A stretch of DNA of 41,009 nucleotides from assembly GCA_024401225.1 (NCBI GenBank), contig JAKSLM010000023.1, positions 1 through 41,009 on the forward strand. Reading direction: 5' to 3'. The notes below the pieces were generated by a model that had not been told where the DNA came from, did no database searches, and saw only the letters and a list, made by a program, of their open reading frames with translations. Of this stretch, positions 25,876 through 33,321 are shown one piece after another (within the stretch, counting starts at the first letter, position 1; every line of letters begins with the position of its first letter). The DNA comes from Bacteroidaceae bacterium (GTDB lineage: Bacteria > Bacteroidota > Bacteroidia > Bacteroidales > Bacteroidaceae). The translations under genes were made by a program, and so were the position numbers.

Positions 25876-28827
25876 ATGCGCAAACTCTTAAATGTCATAT
25901 TGATATTTCTATCCATCACGATAGTTGCGGCATGTTCGTCCAAAAAGAACACTGCCGTCAATCGTCGTATACAAGCCATCAAGGCCAATTACAACACTTA
26001 CTACAACGGCAAACTTGCCTACATTGATGGACGTCTGGCACAAGAGCAGGGTAACAAGGACAACTGCACCGATGTGATTCCGTTCTACATCACCGGCAAT
26101 AAGACTACTGCCAAGCTCGGTTCGTCCAATTTCAATACTACGATTGAGAAATGCCAGAAGACCATCAAGTTGCACAGCATCACCGAGCGTCCTAAATGGA
26201 GTTCAAACAAACCCAAGTCGGAGAAGGACAAGATCTGGCTTTCGCTCAAGGAGTACAACCCATTCCTTCACAAGGCATGGTTCCTCATGGCTGATGCCCA
26301 GTTCCGCAAAGGCGAGTATCTTGAGGCGGCATCCACCTATTCTTATATAGCATCGATGTATTTCTCCGAACCTGACATCATAGCCAAGGCTCATGTGCTT
26401 GAGGCCAAATGCTATGCTGAGATGGATTGGTTCTACGATGCAGAGGACATTCTCAATCGTGCCAGCCGCGATAGCTTCCCTAAGAACCTTGACAACCTCA
26501 AGGCTGGAGTCGATGCTACTATTCTGTTGCGACAGAAGAAGTATGAGGAAGCCATCCCGAAGGTTCTGGCTGGCATCAAGGCCGAGAAGCGTAGCTACGA
26601 GAAGGCACGCCTCAACTTCCTTCTCGGACAGCTCTATCACAGGACAGGCAACGAGACTGCTGCCTACAAGTATTTCACCAAGACCATCCGCATGAACCCA
26701 CCTTACGAGCTGGAGTTCAATGCCCGCATACAGCGCACGGAGACCATGACCAAGGGCAACTGGCGCCGAGTAGTGAAACAATTGAAGTCTATGGCAAGCA
26801 ATCCTAAGAACAAGGACTACCTCGATCAGGTCTACTATGCCATCGGCAATGTCTACCTATCGCAGGGCGATACCCTTCACGCCATCTGGGCATACAACGA
26901 CGGCATGGAGAAATCCACACGCAGCAGCATCGAGAAGGGTGTGCTCATGATTAAGCTTGGTGCCTTGTACTATGAGCAGGAGGAATTTGTCAAGGCACAA
27001 AAGTGCTACTCAGGAGCGCTGGGCATGTTTGACAAGGAGCATGAGGACTACAATACTATCAATGAGCGAAGCAAGATCCTCGAAGAACTGTTGCCTCATG
27101 CCACAGCAGTTGAGTTGCAGGATAGTCTTCAGGAACTGGCTGCGATGGACTCCGTTCAGCGCATGAAGGTCATTGAGAAGATTATAGAGGAGGTGAAGAA
27201 GAAGGAAAAGGAAGAGGCACGTAAGGCCGCCGAGGCTGCACAACCTAAGCCTACCACCTCTCAGGGCATGAACACCAACCAGCGCAACAACCTCAACAAT
27301 CAGCAGGAGGCTGTGTGGTACTTCTACAATCCTACTGCGGTCGAAGCGGGCAAGAACACCTTCCGCCAGAAGTGGGGCGACCGTCCTAATGAGAACCATT
27401 GGCGCCGAAAGAACAAGACCGTCCTGGCCGACTACAACGATGAGGAGGAAAGCGACAGCCTCGACACCCAGCTCAGCGACAGCCTTTTGAGCGATAGCAT
27501 CGTGATCGATAGCATCACGGGCGACACTATCAAGGGCCGTGCAATAAAGGAAGGGCTTGATAGCGGCAATGATAGCAAGGACAACAAGGGCAGTAAGGAC
27601 AAGGGCGAACTCTCAGAGGATGAGCAGAAGCGCCAGGAATACGAGAACGACCCTCATCGTCCTGAATTCTATCTGAAAGACATTCCGTTTACCGATGAGC
27701 AGATGGAAGCATCCAACAAGAAGCTGGTCGAAGGCCTTTACGGCTCTGCAGTAATATATAAGGATCGCATGGAGAATTTCCCTCTCGCCGACCGCACATT
27801 CAAGCGCATCATGACCTACTTCCCCGACTTTGAGAAGAACGAGGACATGTACTACAACCTCTTCCAGCTCTACTCGCGCATGGAACTGGCCGACTCGGCC
27901 GAGATCTACAGGCAGATTCTCATCAACGACTATCCTGACAATCCTCACGTGGCAGTCATCTCCGACCCCGACTTCATCTACAAGGCACGCTTTGGAAAGG
28001 CTGTGGAGGACTCCATCTACCAGGCTGCTTGGCATGCCTACAAGGAAGCGGATTACAATACCGTCATCGCCAACAATGAGCTGACCCGACGCGACTATCC
28101 AGCAGGCGACAATCGCGCACGCTTCCTGTTCCTCTCTGCCATGAGCCGACTCGAGCAGGGCGAACGCGACAATTTCCTCAACGACATGAAGGAGATCGTG
28201 GAGAAGTATCCTAAGAGCACCGTCAGCGAACTCGCCGGACTCTATGTCAAGGGACTGAAGGAAGGACGCCTCCTGGCAAGTGGCAAGTTCGAGATGGGCA
28301 GCATCTGGGAACGCAGGCGCGGAGTGATCGATGGCGATAGTCTTGCTGCCGACACCACATTCACGGACGAGAAGAACTGCGACTGGCTCTTTGCCATAGC
28401 CTACGAGCGCGACAGCGTCGACCTCAACCGCATGCTCTTCGAGATGGCTCGCTACAACTTCACCAACTTCACCGTGCGCAACTTCGACATCTCCATCGAT
28501 AAGGGCGATGGAATCGACATGCTTCAGATTCGGCAGTTCGTCAACTACGACGAGGCATACATCTACCTGCACCGATTGATGAACGATGAGGACATGGCAT
28601 ACAAGCTTGAAGGATTGAAGTGCTTCATCATTTCGGAGGACAATCTGAAGAAACTGATGCGAGGACTCAGTTTTGCCGATTACTTCGACTTCTACGATGA
28701 AACATTCGATGAAATCGGCCACCTCAACATAGATGACAACATACTCGACGAACCGACAGAACTCCCTGAACCATCCGATGAGGACGACGTTGAGGAGTAT
28801 GAGGATGATGGCGGATTCATATTCTAA
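25876..28827 (+). CDS. porW: PorW/SprE-like TPR lipoprotein
   Basis: 983 residues with a lipoprotein signal (ILIFLSITIVAAC, modified Cys20) followed by SSKKNTAVNRRIQAIKANYN and YYNGKLAY, the characteristic start of the SprE/PorW family. TPR-type helices are clear around residues 130-420 (for example HKAWFLMADAQFRKGEYLEA). A Ser/Asp-rich low-complexity linker lies at about 500-590 (SDSLLSDSIVIDSITGD) and more helical repeats follow, then an acidic C-terminal tail. In Flavobacterium and Porphyromonas this lipoprotein is needed for type IX secretion and gliding. The T9SS core genes are not in the window, so its role here is inferred. Confidence 0.82.
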   Translation: MRKLLNVILIFLSITIVAACSSKKNTAVNRRIQAIKANYNTYYNGKLAYIDGRLAQEQGNKDNCTDVIPFYITGNKTTAKLGSSNFNTTIEKCQKTIKLHSITERPKWSSNKPKSEKDKIWLSLKEYNPFLHKAWFLMADAQFRKGEYLEAASTYSYIASMYFSEPDIIAKAHVLEAKCYAEMDWFYDAEDILNRASRDSFPKNLDNLKAGVDATILLRQKKYEEAIPKVLAGIKAEKRSYEKARLNFLLGQLYHRTGNETAAYKYFTKTIRMNPPYELEFNARIQRTETMTKGNWRRVVKQLKSMASNPKNKDYLDQVYYAIGNVYLSQGDTLHAIWAYNDGMEKSTRSSIEKGVLMIKLGALYYEQEEFVKAQKCYSGALGMFDKEHEDYNTINERSKILEELLPHATAVELQDSLQELAAMDSVQRMKVIEKIIEEVKKKEKEEARKAAEAAQPKPTTSQGMNTNQRNNLNNQQEAVWYFYNPTAVEAGKNTFRQKWGDRPNENHWRRKNKTVLADYNDEEESDSLDTQLSDSLLSDSIVIDSITGDTIKGRAIKEGLDSGNDSKDNKGSKDKGELSEDEQKRQEYENDPHRPEFYLKDIPFTDEQMEASNKKLVEGLYGSAVIYKDRMENFPLADRTFKRIMTYFPDFEKNEDMYYNLFQLYSRMELADSAEIYRQILINDYPDNPHVAVISDPDFIYKARFGKAVEDSIYQAAWHAYKEADYNTVIANNELTRRDYPAGDNRARFLFLSAMSRLEQGERDNFLNDMKEIVEKYPKSTVSELAGLYVKGLKEGRLLASGKFEMGSIWERRRGVIDGDSLAADTTFTDEKNCDWLFAIAYERDSVDLNRMLFEMARYNFTNFTVRNFDISIDKGDGIDMLQIRQFVNYDEAYIYLHRLMNDEDMAYKLEGLKCFIISEDNLKKLMRGLSFADYFDFYDETFDEIGHLNIDDNILDEPTELPEPSDEDDVEEYEDDGGFIF

Positions 28828-28839
28828 TGCGACTGGACT

Positions 28840-29748
28840 ATGCGACACAGCAGAAGTGACGAAAGGGCAATGCTTGCCATCGCAGGCATCATGGTCATCA
28901 GCATTGGCATCATCATGCTCATCGAGCATTTCAAGCCTGTGGAGCAGAAGGAGCAGCCAGCATCAGCCCCTGAGCTGACTGAGGATGAGATTGCAGCCAA
29001 CCTCCATTCGTTCGATCCCAACACCGTCGATTCCACCACGCTTCTGAGCTTTGGTCTCCGTCCGCATCAGATCAAGACATTCCTCAACTACAGGCGAAAG
29101 GGTGCACGGTTCTACACTCCCGAATCCATCGAGCGAATATACACGTGGGACGACGAAACCATCGAACGTTTGCTGCCATTCGTCATCATCAATAAGAGCC
29201 ATCAGGCACCGCCGAGGGCACAACGCACCTACCCAAGCAGGAAGCAATACGATGCGGAGCGCAACGACGCATACGAGCATAGGCAGACGCACCGCTCAGA
29301 GCACAGCGATTCCACCTACCACTATGCCCAATCGAACAAGTTCACCTCCCCGACCATGGTCGACATCAACACAGCCGACTCCGCCCTCCTCACCCGCATC
29401 CCAGGCATAGGAGCAGTAACGGCACGCTCCATCATCCGGCTGCGCAACAAGCTGGGCGGCTTCCATTCCACCGGGCAATTGAAGCAGATCGACTATCTCC
29501 GCGACAATCCCGAACTACTCTCCTGGCTGACCGCATCCGCCATCGAGCTGAAGACGATCGACATCAACCATGCCACGTTCAACACCCTTCGCCAGCACCC
29601 CTACATCACCTACGATCAGGCAAGAGGCATCACCGAAGTGCGCCGTACGCACGGCAGCTTCAGGGATCTGCAGGCATTGAAAGGACTGGGCATCTTCTCG
29701 GACGAAGAACTACAGCGCCTTACGCCCTACATCAGCTTTGTGCCGTAA
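28840..29748 (+). CDS. Membrane-anchored ComEA-type helix-hairpin-helix protein
   Basis: 302 residues. One N-terminal membrane helix (about 9-30, AMLAIAGIMVISIGIIMLIEHF) is followed by three HhH units: one near 45-105 (FDPNTVDSTTLLSFGLRPHQ), one near 170-215 (VDINTADSALLTRIPGIGAV), and one near 240-300 (IDINHATFNTLRQHPYITYD). Such domains bind DNA non-specifically; ComEA relatives do so in DNA uptake, but no other competence gene is nearby. Lies 12 bases behind the PorW-like gene, so co-transcribed. Start chosen because the ATG at 28827 opens a ten-codon frame only. Confidence 0.82.
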   Translation: MRHSRSDERAMLAIAGIMVISIGIIMLIEHFKPVEQKEQPASAPELTEDEIAANLHSFDPNTVDSTTLLSFGLRPHQIKTFLNYRRKGARFYTPESIERIYTWDDETIERLLPFVIINKSHQAPPRAQRTYPSRKQYDAERNDAYEHRQTHRSEHSDSTYHYAQSNKFTSPTMVDINTADSALLTRIPGIGAVTARSIIRLRNKLGGFHSTGQLKQIDYLRDNPELLSWLTASAIELKTIDINHATFNTLRQHPYITYDQARGITEVRRTHGSFRDLQALKGLGIFSDEELQRLTPYISFVP

Positions 29749-29787
29749 GGCATTTAGATAGGGAATATAAGCCGTGCTATTTGCATT

Positions 29788-29815
29788 CTTCACTCTTCGT
29801 TCTTCACTCTTCACT
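29788..29815. repeat. Heptanucleotide tandem repeat upstream of the PorX-like gene
   Basis: Four tandem seven-base units: CTTCACT, CTTCGTT, CTTCACT, CTTCACT. The tract ends about 40 bases before the start codon, in the likely promoter or leader region. Confidence 0.75.
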
Positions 29816-29856
29816 TTCAAGTTGAGTAACATATATATATTTTTATTTAAGATTTT

Positions 29857-31407
29857 ATGACAAACGGAACACTCCTATGGGTAGACGACGAGATTGAGTT
29901 GCTCAAAGCCTACATCATCTACCTCGAAAAAAAAGAATACCGAGTCGTGACTGCAACCAACGGTCAGGACGCCATCGACATGTGCCGCGAACAGTCGTTC
30001 GACCTCATCTTCCTCGATGAGAACATGCCAGGCATCAGCGGACTGGAGACTCTCGTACACATCAAGGAGATTGCTCCCAACATACCCGTAGTGATGGTGA
30101 CCAAGAGTGAGGAGGAGCACATCATGGACCAGGCGATAGGAAGCAAGATCGCCGACTATCTCATCAAGCCCGTCACCCCTCCGCAGATACTGCTCACACT
30201 CAAGAAGCACCTTCACAAGAAGGCACTCGTCACCGAGGTGGCAAACACCGGCTACCAGCAGAACTTCTCCAAGATCGGCATGCAGATCAACGACTCCTAC
30301 TCTCTCGACGACTGGAAGGAAGTGTATCGCCGACTCGTGTTCTGGGAACTGGAACTTGCCGAGACCAACTCTGAGATGACCGACATGCTTCGCATGCAGA
30401 AACAGGAAGCCAACCAGGAATTTGCCAAATTCGTACGCAAGAACTATCTCGGATGGATCAACGACAAGGACCATCGTCCGCTCATGTCGCCCGACATCTT
30501 CAAGCGCAAGGTATTCCCTTTGCTCGACAACGGAGAGAAGGTTTTCCTCGTTGTATTCGACAATTTCCGCTACGACCAGTGGCGTGAGATAAGCAAATAC
30601 CTGTCCGACGAGTTCACCTTCGATGAGGAGCTCTACATGTCCATCCTTCCTACCGCTACGCAGTACGCCCGCAACTCCATCTTCTCGGGACTCATGCCTA
30701 ACCAGATAGCCAACCTCTTTCCCGACCTTTGGGTTGATGAGGACGAGGAGGAAGGCAAGAACCTCAACGAGGAACCACTCATTCAGACCCAGCTCGACCG
30801 CTACCGCAAGCGCCATACATTCTCATACTACAAGCTCAACAACTCCACCGAATCCGAGCGACTGGTGGAACGCTTCAAGAACCTGCAGAACAACGACCTC
30901 AACGTGCTTGTCATCAACTTCATCGACATGCTGAGCCACGCACGCACCGAGTCGAAGATGGTACGCGAGCTGGCAAGCGACGAGAAGGCATACCGAAGCA
31001 TCACCGCCTCATGGTTCAAGAACTCGCCAGTCAACGACCTGTTCCACGCTCTGGCTCAGACCGATGCCCGCATCATCATCACCACCGACCACGGATCCAT
31101 ACGCGTCAGCAACCCAATCAAGGTGATAGGCGACAAGAACACCAACACCAATCTGCGCTACAAGCTGGGCAAGAACCTCTCGTACAATCAGAAGCAGGTG
31201 TACGAACTCAAGCGTCCGGGCGATGCCTTCCTTCCATCACCCAACCTCAGCACCACCTACATCTTTGCACAGAACGAGGACTTCTTCGCCTACCCTAACA
31301 ACTACAACTACTACGTAGGCTACTTCAAGAACACCTTCCAGCACGGAGGCATCTCGCTCGAAGAGATGCTCATCCCTCTGGTCACAATGAAGAGCAAAAA
31401 GAGATAA
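29857..31407 (+). CDS. porX: PorX-type response regulator with PglZ phosphatase domain
   Basis: 516 residues. The receiver domain (about 1-120) has the acidic pair D10/D11, the phosphorylation site D54 in LIFLDENMPG, the conserved Thr in VVMVTKS and Lys in LIKPV. A helical linker leads to a C-terminal alkaline-phosphatase-superfamily PglZ domain: FLVVFDNFRYDQW, the nucleophile-type Thr in LPTATQYARNS, FIDMLSHARTES and ITTDHGSIRV, all metal-site patterns intact. PorX of Porphyromonas (518 residues) has this architecture and controls T9SS genes together with the kinase PorY. No kinase is adjacent here. tsaE follows by 19 bases. Confidence 0.9.
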   Translation: MTNGTLLWVDDEIELLKAYIIYLEKKEYRVVTATNGQDAIDMCREQSFDLIFLDENMPGISGLETLVHIKEIAPNIPVVMVTKSEEEHIMDQAIGSKIADYLIKPVTPPQILLTLKKHLHKKALVTEVANTGYQQNFSKIGMQINDSYSLDDWKEVYRRLVFWELELAETNSEMTDMLRMQKQEANQEFAKFVRKNYLGWINDKDHRPLMSPDIFKRKVFPLLDNGEKVFLVVFDNFRYDQWREISKYLSDEFTFDEELYMSILPTATQYARNSIFSGLMPNQIANLFPDLWVDEDEEEGKNLNEEPLIQTQLDRYRKRHTFSYYKLNNSTESERLVERFKNLQNNDLNVLVINFIDMLSHARTESKMVRELASDEKAYRSITASWFKNSPVNDLFHALAQTDARIIITTDHGSIRVSNPIKVIGDKNTNTNLRYKLGKNLSYNQKQVYELKRPGDAFLPSPNLSTTYIFAQNEDFFAYPNNYNYYVGYFKNTFQHGGISLEEMLIPLVTMKSKKR

Positions 31408-31426
31408 CAACACCCTTACAACATAT

Positions 31427-31837
31427 ATGGAAATAAGAATAAACAACATCGATGAAATCGCCATTGCAGCACAGGAATTCATCGATCAAATGGGCGACAA
31501 CACCATCTTCGCCTTCTACGGCAAGATGGGAGCAGGCAAGACCACATTCATCAAGGCAGTATGCGAAGCCCTGGGAGTGACCGACGTCATCAACTCCCCT
31601 ACGTTTGCCATCGTCAACGAATACGAGGCAGGCAATGGCGACTCCATCTTCCACTTCGACTTCTACCGCATCAAGAAAGAGCAGGAAGTGCTCGACATCG
31701 GCTACGAGGACTACGTCTACTCCGGCTGCCTCTGCTTCATGGAGTGGCCCGAACTCATCGAGGACCTGCTTCCCGAGGAGACCGTCAAAGTCACCATCGA
31801 AGAGGCCGAGGATGGCACCCGCCTCATCCGTTTCTAA
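31427..31837 (+). CDS. tsaE: tRNA threonylcarbamoyladenosine biosynthesis ATPase TsaE
   Basis: 136 residues, a P-loop ATPase required with TsaB, TsaC and TsaD for the t6A modification at position 37 of ANN-decoding tRNAs. Walker A is GKMGAGKTTF near residue 32; INSPTFAIVNEYEAG and FHFDFYRIK are family signatures, and the C-terminal MEWPELIEDLLPEE is typical. Probably co-transcribed with the PorX-like gene; a terminator-like hairpin follows. Confidence 0.95.
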   Translation: MEIRINNIDEIAIAAQEFIDQMGDNTIFAFYGKMGAGKTTFIKAVCEALGVTDVINSPTFAIVNEYEAGNGDSIFHFDFYRIKKEQEVLDIGYEDYVYSGCLCFMEWPELIEDLLPEETVKVTIEEAEDGTRLIRF

Positions 31838-31857
31838 GCCTCTCGCATGTGTATAAT

Positions 31858-31896
31858 TTGCAACATGGGGTGAAACTCCCATCCGCAATTGTTTTT
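31858..31896 (+). terminator. Terminator-like hairpin behind tsaE
   Basis: Two stacked stems, TTGC/GCAA (31858-31861 with 31885-31888) and ATGGGG/TCCCAT (31865-31870 with 31877-31882), separated by a small internal loop and followed by TTGTTTTTA. Confidence 0.45.
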
Positions 31897-31915
31897 AATG
31901 TATTTGTTATAAAAT

Positions 31916-31957
31916 ATTCACGGAAAATTCACGAAGCATTTTACGGTAATTCGCGTT
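31916..31957. repeat. ATTCACGG repeat element upstream of the radical SAM gene
   Basis: Reads ATTCACGG AA AATTCACG AAGCATT, closely parallel to the right arm of the inverted repeat at 388-418 (ATTCACGG GC AATTCACG GGCATT), then degenerates. It ends 15 bases before the radical SAM ATG. No matching opposite arm is present, so this is a half element. Confidence 0.5.
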
Positions 31958-31972
31958 AAAAACAACCTCCCA

Positions 31973-33037
31973 ATGATGAACATCAAGAAGCGCATCATCC
32001 TCGAACTCGACCGCCAGGTACGTGAGAACAAAAAGAAACTGCATCCCCTGCACCAACTGTTTTGGGAATGCACCCTCAGGTGCAACCTCAAGTGCAAGCA
32101 TTGCGGAAGCGACTGCAAAGTAGTGGCAGAAACACCCGACATGCCAGCAGCCGACTTTCTCCGCACCATCGACAGCATAACGCCCCATGTCGATCCACAC
32201 AAACTGATGATCATCTTCTCGGGCGGCGAACCACTGATGCGAAACGACATTGAAGCAGTCGGAGCCGAACTCTACAAGCGCGAATATCCTTGGGGCATGG
32301 TGACCAACGGCATGCTGCTCACCGAGGAACGACTCAAGCGCCTGCTTGCCTCAGGTCTCAGGAGCGTGGCAGTAAGCCTTGACGGCATGCAGGACGACCA
32401 CAACTGGATGCGAGGCAACGACCAGAGCTTCCAGAACGCCATGCGAGCCATCCGCCTACTCGCTCGCACCAAGAACCTCGCATGGGATGTCGTGACATGC
32501 GTGAATGGGCGCAACATCAGCTACTTGCCAGCCATGAAGGACATGCTCTACGAGGCAGGAGTGCGCAACTGGCGCCTCTTCTCCATCTTCCCCCTTGGCA
32601 GAGCAAAGCAATACCCAGAGTTTCAACTATCCAACCCCGACTTCCGAGCCATGATGGACTTCATTAAGGCCACCCGTAAGGAAGGAAAGATACATGCCAG
32701 CTACGGCTGCGAAGGCTTCCTTGGCGACTACGAAGGCGAGGTTCGCGACCATCTCTACATCTGCAATGCAGGCATCAGCGTAGCATCCATACTCATCGAT
32801 GGCAGCATCTCTGCATGCACCAGCATCCGCAGCAAGTTCTACCAGGGCAACATCTACCACGACGACTTCTGGGACGTATGGGAAAACCGTTTCCACAACT
32901 ATCGCAATCGCGAATGGGCACGCCAGGGCGAATGTGCCGACTGCAACATGTTCCGCTATTGCGAGGGCAACGGCATGCACCTCCACGACGAGGATGGCAA
33001 ACTACTGGTTTGCCACCTGAAGAGGCTACGCATTTAG
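31973..33037 (+). CDS. Radical SAM/SPASM enzyme, probable rSAM/lipoprotein system
   Basis: 354 residues, cytoplasmic. The radical SAM 4Fe-4S motif CNLKCKHC has C37, C41 and C44, with extra Cys at 33 and 48. The SAM-binding FSGGEP is near 83-88. A SPASM-like C-terminal domain carries further cysteines at about 246, 264, 282, 321, 324, 330 and 347 (YICNAGIS; SACTSIRS; GECADCNMFRYCEG), enough for auxiliary clusters as in peptide-modifying enzymes. From memory it resembles TIGR04133, paired with lipoprotein TIGR04134, whose likely member is at 35874-36362. Substrate and reaction are unknown. Confidence 0.82.
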   Translation: MMNIKKRIILELDRQVRENKKKLHPLHQLFWECTLRCNLKCKHCGSDCKVVAETPDMPAADFLRTIDSITPHVDPHKLMIIFSGGEPLMRNDIEAVGAELYKREYPWGMVTNGMLLTEERLKRLLASGLRSVAVSLDGMQDDHNWMRGNDQSFQNAMRAIRLLARTKNLAWDVVTCVNGRNISYLPAMKDMLYEAGVRNWRLFSIFPLGRAKQYPEFQLSNPDFRAMMDFIKATRKEGKIHASYGCEGFLGDYEGEVRDHLYICNAGISVASILIDGSISACTSIRSKFYQGNIYHDDFWDVWENRFHNYRNREWARQGECADCNMFRYCEGNGMHLHDEDGKLLVCHLKRLRI

Positions 33038-33056
33038 TAGGGTGTCAGTAGATAGT

Positions 33057-33095
33057 TAGTAGAGTGTTTACGAAACACCCTACTAGCATATTTTT
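33057..33095 (+). terminator. Terminator behind the radical SAM gene
   Basis: A 12-13 bp stem (33057-33069 with 33073-33085, one mismatch) on loop ACG is followed by TTTTTAT. The sequence TAGTAGGGTGT occurs also at 33035-33045, overlapping the stop codon, and at 33122-33132; both are perfectly complementary to the right stem arm, so alternative pairings exist. Confidence 0.6.
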
Positions 33096-33209
33096 ATATC
33101 ATTCAACACATTACAAGAAATTAGTAGGGTGTTGGCACATTTTACGTTTTTTGTGATTTTTGACCAGGATACGGGAATCGCATCTATGCACCAATCCCAG
33201 CCAGCAAAG

Positions 33210-33307
33210 TCCTTGCAAGAAGTTGATAAAGTCCTTGCAAGGAGTTGACAATATCCTTGCAAGGAGTTAGCGATGTCCTTGCAAGGAGTTTGGCATATCC
33301 GTGCAAG
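33210..33307. repeat. Five 22-bp tandem repeats around the palindrome CCTTGCAAGG
   Basis: TCCTTGCAAG begins at 33210, 33232, 33254, 33276 and (as TCCGTGCAAG) 33298, an exact 22-base period. The central copies extend to TCCTTGCAAGGAGTT, with about seven variable bases between. The ten-base core is self-complementary. The array lies between two convergent genes, behind the PD40 gene stop at 33322. Confidence 0.9.
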
Positions 33308-33321
33308 GGTAAAACGCCGTT

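Noticed and set aside
27613-28929. Long minus-strand open frame (438 codons)
   Set aside because: It is antisense to the PorW-like gene, has Val/His/Glu-rich composition typical of a mirrored frame and shows no domain.
29875-30816. Minus-strand open frame (313 codons) under porX
   Set aside because: Entirely inside the well-supported porX gene and compositionally a shadow.
31861-31972. Riboswitch in the leader of the radical SAM gene
   Set aside because: The structure is a simple two-part stem followed by T residues, better explained as the tsaE terminator; no known aptamer pattern was seen.
33210-33307. CRISPR array
   Set aside because: Period of 22 bases leaves only about seven variable bases, too short for spacers, and no cas gene is present.
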